A DNA stretch of 41,373 nucleotides. It comes from a bacterium. Its GTDB lineage: Bacteria > Vulcanimicrobiota > Xenobia > Xenobiales > Xenobiaceae. Both the position numbers and the translations under genes were made by a program. The notes beneath the pieces were generated by a model, which saw only the letters and a list, made by a program, of their open reading frames with translations, ran no database searches and was not told the origin of the DNA. Positions 34,796 to 41,373 of the stretch are shown here, piece after piece (the stretch's first letter is position 1; each line of letters opens with the position of its first letter). The stretch is from NCBI GenBank assembly GCA_030535355.1, contig JAUNIO010000022.1, forward strand, positions 1-41,373, read 5' to 3'.

Positions 34796-35995
34796 GTGAC
34801 ATTCGAAGAACAGGCCGAACTGCAGGTCCAAAAGTTAGAGCGGGCGACCGCCGAGATTATCAGCCGCGACGATTTGAAACGCAAGATTGCCAACAGTCTG
34901 CGCGATAAGAAGCCTCTGCGCATTAAACTGGGCCTCGATCCCACCGCGCCGCACATCCATTTGGGTTTTGCGGTGGTGCTGCGCAAGCTGCGCCAATTCC
35001 AGGATTTGGGACATCATGTCGTGATCGTTATCGGTGATTTTACTGCCCGCGTTGGCGATCCCACGGGCCGTTCGGCTACGCGCAAGGTGCTCAGCGTGGA
35101 GCAGATTAAGGAAAACGCCAATACCTACCGCAATCAGCTCTCCCGCATTCTCGATCCCGAGAAAACAGAAGTGCGCTTTAATTCCGAGTGGCTGGAGCAG
35201 ATGAACTTTGGCGATGTCATCGCTTTGGCCTCTAAATATACGGTGGCCCGCATTTTAGAGCGCGATGATTTCGAGCGCCGCTTCAAGAACGGAATTCCCA
35301 TCGGGGTGCACGAGTTTATCTATCCTTTGATGCAGGGTTACGATTCCGTTATGCTTCATGCCGACGTAGAGATGGGCGGCACCGACCAGAAATTTAACAA
35401 TCTGGTGGGCCGGGAACTGCAGCGCGAAGATGGCCAGGAATCACAGGCTGTGGTGCTGATGCCGATTTTGGAAGGCATAGACGGGGTACAGAAGATGTCC
35501 AAGAGCTTGGGCAACTATGTGGGCATTACCGAAACCCCGGCGGAAATGTTCCTCAAGCTGATGCAGATCCCCGATACGCTGATCCGCCGTTACTTTGAGC
35601 TGTGCACAGATGTGCCTATGGACGAGGTAGACGCCCGTCTGCAGAGCGACAATCCCCGCGACTGCAAGCGCTGGCTGGCCCGGGAGATCATCGCGCTCTA
35701 TCATAGCCAAGAAGAGGCCGAACAGGCCGATCAGGAGTGGCAGCGCGTGGTCTCCAATAAGGGCGTGCCGACAGATATTGAAGAGTGCGTTTTAGAGAGC
35801 GCTTCTTTGAAGGCGGTGGATTTGGTGATGCAGGCTGGATTGGCTCCTTCGAAACGCGAAGCGCGGCGTTTGGTAGAGCAGGGGGCAGTGCTGGTGGACG
35901 GCACGGCCTGGAACGATCCAAATCAGGTCTATGAGGTGAGCGATGGGGCCAAACTAAAGGTCGGCAAGAAGTGGCGGGCCTTGCGGGTGAAGTAG
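34796..35995 (+). CDS. tyrS: Tyrosyl-tRNA synthetase
   Basis: 399 residues from GTG 34796, with AAGGAG eight bases upstream. Class I signatures are PHIHLGF (HIGH motif, near residue 50) and KMSKSLGNYVGI (KMSKS, near 235). The C-terminal S4-type RNA-binding domain is present (AGLAPSKREARRLVEQGAVLVDG). The LGLDPTAPHIHLG start and lack of a CP1 insertion suggest the TyrZ-like branch of bacterial enzymes. It attaches tyrosine to tRNA-Tyr in the cytoplasm. No T-box leader is seen in the short region upstream. A long hairpin follows at 36033. Confidence 0.97.
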   Translation: MTFEEQAELQVQKLERATAEIISRDDLKRKIANSLRDKKPLRIKLGLDPTAPHIHLGFAVVLRKLRQFQDLGHHVVIVIGDFTARVGDPTGRSATRKVLSVEQIKENANTYRNQLSRILDPEKTEVRFNSEWLEQMNFGDVIALASKYTVARILERDDFERRFKNGIPIGVHEFIYPLMQGYDSVMLHADVEMGGTDQKFNNLVGRELQREDGQESQAVVLMPILEGIDGVQKMSKSLGNYVGITETPAEMFLKLMQIPDTLIRRYFELCTDVPMDEVDARLQSDNPRDCKRWLAREIIALYHSQEEAEQADQEWQRVVSNKGVPTDIEECVLESASLKAVDLVMQAGLAPSKREARRLVEQGAVLVDGTAWNDPNQVYEVSDGAKLKVGKKWRALRVK

Positions 35996-36032
35996 GTTTG
36001 CCGATCCATCTGAGTATTTATATTGTATAGCT

Positions 36033-36079
36033 CTAGTGCCGCGTTAGTTGAATGAACATTAAAGCTAATGTGGCACTAG
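36033..36079. terminator. Long hairpin between tyrS and the converging gene
   Basis: Arms CTAGTGCCGCGTTAG / CTAATGTGGCACTAG pair over 15 positions as RNA (two G-U pairs), with a 17-base loop. It lies 37 bp past the tyrS stop. There is no good T-run, so it may be a transcription barrier or another, diverged palindrome of the dispersed family; the loop GTTGAATGAACATTA hints at the latter. Confidence 0.5.
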
Positions 36080-36137
36080 AATTGTCTTGTTTACATCGGT
36101 TAGCTGAGTGCAGCTTAAACGGCTGTCGGCTGGTGAT

Positions 36138-38162
36138 TTATTCCTCTTTACTTATAGGCACGATACCTGAACAGTCTATGCAGGCGTTTAAAAACTTGCC
36201 GCTTTTGGTGTCGTAATTAATAATCACCCTGTACAGTCCTTTGTTATTGTTTTTGATTACTTTTTTGATAGATTCGCTGGTGTATGATCTTGTGACTTTA
36301 TAAAACTCCTGCATTGGTGTTTTCTTTTCGGAAATGAGTTTTCCGTCCTTAGGACATAGGGAAAGCATGTTTTTTTCGCCTATTTTGTCGGAAATGAGTA
36401 TGTTGTAAGCTCTGCTGTCATAGAATGAAGCGTTTAATGTGCCGCCGCGATAATTGAACACGGTGGCTGTGCTGGGATGGTTTAATGTAGGTTTTCCGTA
36501 TTCTTTGATCCAATCTTCCAAAGTATCGCCTATGCCCGCCGAAGCACAGATTTTGCCCGAGATTGTCTGCTCGGCTTGTCTGTTTGCGCTGTGGGGCACA
36601 TTTGCTGGGATAGTCTCAGCAGTGGTGCCGGCCGGTGCTGGCTCGGATGCGGTCGCATCGGCGGCATGATTCCCTTGAGGCGAGGGGAGCAAAAGGATGA
36701 GATATAGGGACCAGACTATAATTAGGACGGTCAATTTATATAAGCTGCTGTTTTTCTTATTATCTAATACCATTTTGCTTATTGGCGCCGGAAAGCAGAA
36801 TATCCATCCCAATGATAATAAGCAGCTGTTTCCTGGGCTCTCCTGTCTTTTGCCGCCGGTTTTGCTGTCTAACAGATTTGCTTCTAATTGCTCGGCGCGT
36901 TGAGCGGCTTCTTCTGTCAGAGAATTCACGAAATTATCAAATTGCAAATTCTGTGTATCTGTTCCGTGTGCTGGCGAATTTCGCCATTCCTGCAAGATTT
37001 TTTGGAATTCTTTTTTTAATATAGGTGTATTTCTAGCGTGTTTAAGATTCTTGTGTGACAAATAAATTAGGTATATGAAAAAGCTAACAGCAAAAATGTT
37101 TACGGGAATTATAGCGTAAAATATACATGTTGCGAGGCAAGAGCAAGAAATAGCTACAGCCATGACGCATAGTGTCGTTGCGTCCCATTCTAGTGCAGCA
37201 CTGGACATTTTCTTATACGCGGCAATGATTATATCGCTGAAATACTGTTTATCGCTGAGGCTTGTGTTTTTTTGTGCCGCATGAGCGGCGCGAACGATTA
37301 AGGAGTCTGAATGTATTGATAGGTGTGAATGTATGCCTTCGCCGCCTTGATGGGGTGAAATCAAACGCGGTGCAAGCGCTTCTCCGTTTTGGGATTGGAA
37401 TAAAGGATAATACTTGGCTGCCAGATCATAGATAGTTTGTGCCTGTTCCTTGGTGAGAGAGGCTTTGTCCGTATAGGCCAGCGACATAACCTGCAGGTAG
37501 GCCATGAGTTCGCGGACCCAATTTTGGCGCTGTTTTTCCGGAACATTGCTGTCATCAAAGAACTGCGCTTGTTCTCCCCAGCTAATAAAGCTGTCGAGCA
37601 GCATGATGCCGGCGAAGCATTGTTTTATGCCTTCCGTCCAATTGGTCTGCAGCATTTTGCTGCTGTTCTTAATATACGCGCTGAAAGCGGCGGCGGTCCA
37701 GGCGGTGATCAGCTGGCAAAACTGAGCTGCCTGCGGTCGGTAGGGCTGTTCCGAAGCGTTTTCTTTCCAGGCGTCATGGGCTTTGGCCAATAAATTACTG
37801 AATGCTGTGAGCTGGGCAATGCTGACAGTTTTTCCAGCTCCCTTTTTTAGTTCGGTGAAATAATCGCGCGCAACTCTGAAGATGGGATGGCGGCCTCCGC
37901 GTTCCATGACTTGGGTAAGATAGGCCGCAGCTTCAGAGTATTTTTTATTCTGAGCTTCTTCGAGGGCCAAACTCAGCAGATTGTCGACGGTGATGCCGTC
38001 GGTGTGAAATTCCACCTTTTGAGCATTGATGATGGTACCATAATTATTTATGGCCTTTTCCACGATAAAGGCTGAACCGCAGGAGGGACAGACGGCGGCT
38101 TCTTTGTCGCGGTCGACCTGAATGGTGTCTCCGCAGGAGGTGCATTTGGCGGGAACTAACAT
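36138..38162 (-). CDS. Zinc-ribbon membrane protein with a C-terminal extracytoplasmic domain (paralogue 1)
   Basis: 674 residues. The N-terminus MLVPAKCTSCGD plus CPSCGSAFIVEKAINNYGT is a TFIIB-type zinc ribbon, followed by TPR-like helices (LSLALEEAQNKKYSEAAAYL) to about 300. A pair of membrane helices near 335-375 and a further hydrophobic part around 455-505 follow. The last 170 residues (GKICASAGIGDTLEDWIKEYGK... VRSYTSE... NACIDCSGIVP) probably form a separate extracytoplasmic domain that the neighbour lacks. The first 100 residues are closely similar to the downstream paralogue (38400-40025). Proteins of this ribbon plus TPR type are common in Bacillota but uncharacterised. The ATG at 38162 has only a weak ribosome site. 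Confidence 0.8.
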   Translation of the reverse strand: MLVPAKCTSCGDTIQVDRDKEAAVCPSCGSAFIVEKAINNYGTIINAQKVEFHTDGITVDNLLSLALEEAQNKKYSEAAAYLTQVMERGGRHPIFRVARDYFTELKKGAGKTVSIAQLTAFSNLLAKAHDAWKENASEQPYRPQAAQFCQLITAWTAAAFSAYIKNSSKMLQTNWTEGIKQCFAGIMLLDSFISWGEQAQFFDDSNVPEKQRQNWVRELMAYLQVMSLAYTDKASLTKEQAQTIYDLAAKYYPLFQSQNGEALAPRLISPHQGGEGIHSHLSIHSDSLIVRAAHAAQKNTSLSDKQYFSDIIIAAYKKMSSAALEWDATTLCVMAVAISCSCLATCIFYAIIPVNIFAVSFFIYLIYLSHKNLKHARNTPILKKEFQKILQEWRNSPAHGTDTQNLQFDNFVNSLTEEAAQRAEQLEANLLDSKTGGKRQESPGNSCLLSLGWIFCFPAPISKMVLDNKKNSSLYKLTVLIIVWSLYLILLLPSPQGNHAADATASEPAPAGTTAETIPANVPHSANRQAEQTISGKICASAGIGDTLEDWIKEYGKPTLNHPSTATVFNYRGGTLNASFYDSRAYNILISDKIGEKNMLSLCPKDGKLISEKKTPMQEFYKVTRSYTSESIKKVIKNNNKGLYRVIINYDTKSGKFLNACIDCSGIVPISKEE

Positions 38163-38242
38163 TGTGAGTGACTTTCTTGGGAATGTTGCTGTCGCTGATT
38201 GAGTAATTATAGCGTTTTAATAGTTCTTACGCAACGTTGACT

Positions 38243-38260
38243 TGTCGCATATTTGCGACA
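38243..38260. repeat. Palindrome, TGTCGCA-TATT-TGCGACA, second copy
   Basis: An 18-bp stretch identical to the core of the palindrome at 17311-17336. It lies in the 38163-38399 gap between the two zinc-ribbon paralogues, upstream of the 36138-38162 gene and downstream of the other, so it could be an operator, a repeat or part of a terminator. Outside the core the two sites differ. Confidence 0.6.
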
Positions 38261-38399
38261 GATTGGCTGTAGTTCCCTAAATTTGCGGTAATAATATTTC
38301 TAAACAGTATTTATTATTGTGAGCAAAAATGACAACGTTAGCGCAAAACTCAATCCACCTCGGCAAAATAGTCTATACGGTTTATCCAGCCTATCCGGC

Positions 38400-40025
38400 T
38401 TATTCGGCTGTGCCCGAGGAAGGTTGTTCTGTGGAGGCCGCGGCGGCAGGTGTGGACTCGGAATTAGGAGCGGTAGCGTCGGCACACCAGCACATAGCTG
38501 TGAAATAAGCGGTTATCAGCACCGCAATCAGCACCAGCAGCGCTCCTTTGCCGGAAACAATCCTGTCATCGCTGTCGGCGGTATTCTTGGAACGCTTCAG
38601 CACGTTGGAATATACCCATCCGAATCGGGAATTCTCATTCAGAAGCGCGGCTGCTTTCTGCTTCAGCATGACTGAGGCCTGGGGATCCAGAGCTTCCACG
38701 AAATCCTTAAATGCAAAATCCTGTTTGTTGGCGCCGTGCGCCGGGGAATTTTTCCACTCTTCAAACAGCTTTTTGTATTCATATGTGTCTAGTTCTCCGC
38801 TGTACCCGCCTTCATACATTATCAGACCGATAAAGCCGACGACGGCTAAGCCCAGGGCGGAAATGGCATAGCACAGCCCAAAAGAATCGCCGAAAATGGC
38901 GGAAGCGAGCATCCAGACCAAATAAGTTACCGGCCAAACGATCGCCAGGGCGGCGGCTGTGGAACAGCCTCCCCAGAGCAGACCGCTGCCGATCGAGGGA
39001 TTGCGTCTGATCTCGGGAAGCTGCTCGATTTGGCTGCTGAAATACACGCGGTCGCTGACGCTCTGTTCCGCCGATTCGCTGCCGGTTTTGAGACGGTGCG
39101 TATGCACTCCTTCGCCGCCTTGGGCGGGAGAGATCAGCCGCTGTTCCAAGGGCTGATTTGGGGGGTAGGCTGCCAGGGGATAAATCCGTTCCGCCATAGC
39201 GTAAAGGTTCTGAGCTTCAGCCGGAGACAGGACATATTGGGCAGACTGAGGAACGTCTTTCTTTTCCTTGTTTTCGTCGTTATCCGTTTGTTTCGGATTA
39301 TCCGCAAAATAGCAAAGGGATAGCTCGCGCAGGCACTCCATGATCTCGCGGGCCCAGTTCCGGCCCAGTTTGGCAGGGGGGAGCTTTTCTGCCGTGTTTT
39401 CTGTAAAATAGCTTTCTTGCTTACCCCAGACGATAAATTCTTCCAGGCAGGAAGCCAGTTGATAAATGCTGCGGAAGCTGTCTTTGAGCTCTTGATAATT
39501 ATGTGCGTGCTGCAGGGATTTTAGCGCAGCTTGGCGCGCGGGAGTGATGTCTGCGTAGGTAAAATCCTCGATGAGCTGATAGAATTCCTCAATCTGCTTG
39601 CGGTGATGTTCCTCCTGAGAAGCGTCTCGCCGTAAAGTGTGTGCCTGCCGAAGAAGCTGAAGCAGAGTGCTGATCCTTTGGGCACCTAGGGCAGAGGATA
39701 CCTTCTTTGTATATTCGTTTAAAAAATCGTCGCCGAGGCGAAATATGGGGTGGCTGGCTCCTCGTTCCCTGGCCTTAGTAATATATTCGGAGGCCTTGCT
39801 GTAATTCTGGTGCCGGGCTTCTTCAAGGGCTATGCTGAGCAGATTATCTGCCGTAATGCCATCGGTGTGAATCTCTACCGTTTGTGCATTGATAATGGTA
39901 CCATAATTATTGACAGCCTTTTCCACAATAAAAGCCGAACCGCAGGAGGGGCAGATGGCGGTATCTTTAGCGCGGTCAATTTGTATAATGTCGCCGCAAG
40001 AAGTGCATTTGGCGGGAACTAGCAT
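38400..40025 (-). CDS. Zinc-ribbon membrane protein (paralogue 2)
   Basis: 541 residues. The ribbon (CTSCGD, CPSCGSAFIVEKAVNNYGTI), the following TPR-like helices (LSIALEEARHQNYSKASEYI) and the twin membrane segments (near 350-400) match its neighbour. A second hydrophobic segment near 500 (GALLVLIAVLITAYFTAMCW) is followed by only a short Ser/Thr/Ala-rich tail, so the 170-residue C-terminal domain of paralogue 1 is absent. The tandem arrangement on one strand suggests a gene duplication and later change of the C-terminal part. The function is not known. Start ATG 40025 has AAAGG upstream. Confidence 0.8.
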   Translation of the reverse strand: MLVPAKCTSCGDIIQIDRAKDTAICPSCGSAFIVEKAVNNYGTIINAQTVEIHTDGITADNLLSIALEEARHQNYSKASEYITKARERGASHPIFRLGDDFLNEYTKKVSSALGAQRISTLLQLLRQAHTLRRDASQEEHHRKQIEEFYQLIEDFTYADITPARQAALKSLQHAHNYQELKDSFRSIYQLASCLEEFIVWGKQESYFTENTAEKLPPAKLGRNWAREIMECLRELSLCYFADNPKQTDNDENKEKKDVPQSAQYVLSPAEAQNLYAMAERIYPLAAYPPNQPLEQRLISPAQGGEGVHTHRLKTGSESAEQSVSDRVYFSSQIEQLPEIRRNPSIGSGLLWGGCSTAAALAIVWPVTYLVWMLASAIFGDSFGLCYAISALGLAVVGFIGLIMYEGGYSGELDTYEYKKLFEEWKNSPAHGANKQDFAFKDFVEALDPQASVMLKQKAAALLNENSRFGWVYSNVLKRSKNTADSDDRIVSGKGALLVLIAVLITAYFTAMCWCADATAPNSESTPAAAASTEQPSSGTAE

Positions 40026-40290
40026 GAAGTTGCAGCCTTTCTTTTGCCGATAGCAGTTGTCACGGTCTATTTATTAGACTTTTACGCGTTATTTCTTGCT
40101 GTTGTCTGCTGAAAAGGGGAGCGGCTGTGTTTCTGCTGCATCGTTTATTGAACAAATAAGCTATCAAGTTGGTTTATTTGCTGATTATTTGCTTATCAGA
40201 ATTATACAGAGCAGGCGAAATCTTCAGCAGGTTAGAATCTTTATATGTTTATACAAGTTAATCGACAAATGCTGTGGGGAGTAAAAAGCA

Positions 40291-41289
40291 ATGGCTAAAG
40301 TAACCGTTATCGGGGCAGGAAGCTGGGGAACGGCCCAGGCCCATCATTTGCGCCGGGCCGGGCACGAGGTTTTGCTGTGGGGCTGTGAGTTTGATAGCGA
40401 AGTGCTGCGTCAGGTATCTCAGGAACAGCGCCACAAGTTTTTTCCGGGGGTAACTATCGCTGCCGGGATCGAGACCAGTCAGGATTTGTCCTACGCTTTA
40501 AAAGACCGCGATCTCGTGGCCATGGCCGTGCCGTCGCAGGTGATGCGCTCTGTGGCCAAGCAGATGAGTCCCTACATCGGGCGCCATACTGTGGTGGTCA
40601 ACACTTCTAAAGGCCTGGAAGAGGGCACCCTCTGCCGCATGTCGGAAGTATTGTATCAGGAATTGGGCTATTTGGAGCGCTTAACCGTGCTTTCCGGCCC
40701 TTCTTTTGCCGGAGAACTTATCCGCAATCTGCCTACGGCGGTGACCGTGGCGGGCTATACCCGGCAGGCTACCGATACTGTCAAAAAAGCTTATCATTTT
40801 GATAATATGCGCATTTATACTTCATCGGATATCGTGGGCGTGGAATTGGGCGGGGTGCTCAAGAATATTTTTGCTTTGGCCACTGGCATCAACGACGGGT
40901 GCAAGATGGGCAATAATAGCCGCGCCGCTTTGCTGACGCGCGGCTTAGCGGAGATGAGCCGCTTAGTGGTGGCTTTGGGGGGCAATGAAGCTACTGTGCA
41001 GGGCCTGAGCGGTATGGGCGATATGGTGCTGACCGCTACCGGCGATCTGAGCCGCAACCGCACTGTGGGCCTGCGCCTGGGGGCGGGTGAGAGCTTGGAG
41101 CAGATCATGCAGACCATGGAACAGGTAGCCGAGGGCGTGTATTCCACCCACTGCGGGGTAGAACTGGCGAAGGCCAACGGGGTGGAAGTGCCCATTATGA
41201 GCGCGACGGCGGATGTCTTGGCAGGTAGGCTGAGCGCGCCTCAGGTCATGGAGAAGCTCTTAGCGCGAGCGCCTAAGAAAGAACGCTGA
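40291..41289 (+). CDS. gpsA: Glycerol-3-phosphate dehydrogenase [NAD(P)+]
   Basis: 332 residues, normal length. The start MAKVTVIGAGSWGTAQAHHL has the GxGxWGT dinucleotide-binding motif. Further signatures are NTSKGLEEGTL, VLSGPSFAGEL, the catalytic-domain segment GGVLKNIFALATGINDG with the conserved lysine, and GMGDMVLTATGDLSRNR. It reduces dihydroxyacetone phosphate to sn-glycerol 3-phosphate, the backbone for phospholipid synthesis. It is transcribed away from the zinc-ribbon pair, with 265 bp between them in which only A/T-rich promoter-like sequence is seen. A copy of the dispersed element begins 29 bp after the stop codon. Confidence 0.97.
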   Translation: MAKVTVIGAGSWGTAQAHHLRRAGHEVLLWGCEFDSEVLRQVSQEQRHKFFPGVTIAAGIETSQDLSYALKDRDLVAMAVPSQVMRSVAKQMSPYIGRHTVVVNTSKGLEEGTLCRMSEVLYQELGYLERLTVLSGPSFAGELIRNLPTAVTVAGYTRQATDTVKKAYHFDNMRIYTSSDIVGVELGGVLKNIFALATGINDGCKMGNNSRAALLTRGLAEMSRLVVALGGNEATVQGLSGMGDMVLTATGDLSRNRTVGLRLGAGESLEQIMQTMEQVAEGVYSTHCGVELAKANGVEVPIMSATADVLAGRLSAPQVMEKLLARAPKKER

Positions 41290-41318
41290 AACGCTGTTAA
41301 GCTGCCTGAAAAAGAGAG

Positions 41319-41373
41319 TAATATCATTTAGTTAGCGATCAGCTAACCTGCGAAACTATCTGACTCCCCCTAA
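41319..41373 (-). repeat. Dispersed element, end of another copy (copy F, cut by window edge)
   Basis: The last 55 bases are identical to the inverted sequence of 1903-1957: inverted repeat TAATATCATTTAGTTA, the hairpin arms GTTAGC / GCTAAC, and the segment up to CCCCCTAA. The copy continues beyond the window. It has the opposite orientation to element A. Confidence 0.9.

Overview
The window (41,373 bp, close to balanced base composition) looks like chromosome of an anaerobic, probably diderm bacterium with Bacillota-type genes. Pointers are the two-subunit iron-sulfur L-serine dehydratase, a YqeG-type phosphatase, a ComEA-like protein with an SLBB domain, an iron-dependent butanol-dehydrogenase-type enzyme, a nickel-lactate-racemase maturation set, and several exported proteins with classical signal peptides. 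A Negativicutes-like lineage would fit, but this is inference. No rRNA, tRNA, CRISPR array or intact transposase was found.

Layout. 1-4520 (minus): N-terminus of LarC, a zinc-ribbon membrane protein, a 256-271 bp MITE-like element, and a nickel/cobalt ECF transporter (MN fusion, Q, O). 4828-7403 (plus): iron alcohol dehydrogenase, a dead IS3-type orfA, and a nitroreductase with a lipoprotein-type signal. 7646-9489: a cytosolic-looking protein with RTX-like nonapeptides and a duplicated module, then a small exported zinc-ribbon protein (minus). 9934-11492 (plus): sdaAB-sdaAA. 11545-20071 (minus): lytic transglycosylase with a long structured leader, LepA, a Sel1-repeat protein, an exported unknown, and a NAD-dependent DNA ligase with a large insertion. 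20511-21233 (plus): an orphan Gln/Ser-rich protein. 21424-22539 (minus): YqeG phosphatase and a membrane-anchored unknown. 23010-30567 (plus): a 2,372-residue secreted subtilase with about 16 repeats, followed 10 bp later by an S24/S26-peptidase-like protein. 30847-35995 (plus): GHMP sugar kinase, a proline-rich SLBB/HhH (ComEA-like) membrane protein, a small unknown and TyrRS. 36138-40025 (minus): two paralogous zinc-ribbon membrane proteins. 40291-41289 (plus): GpsA.

The most unusual signal is a family of dispersed intergenic elements. The best copy (1702-1972) has 14-15 bp terminal inverted repeats, flanking imperfect direct repeats and an internal hairpin. Relatives lie near 9.6, 17.1, 20.2, 22.7, 30.6 and 34.4 kb and at the right edge. 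In several copies the hairpin loop is conserved while the stem arms differ but remain complementary. Other items worth attention are the giant repeat subtilase with a duplicated block of repeats, the cytoplasmic proline-rich extension on a ComEA-like protein, the insertion within the ligase HhH domain, and the nickel-racemase set split by an element and an unrelated gene.
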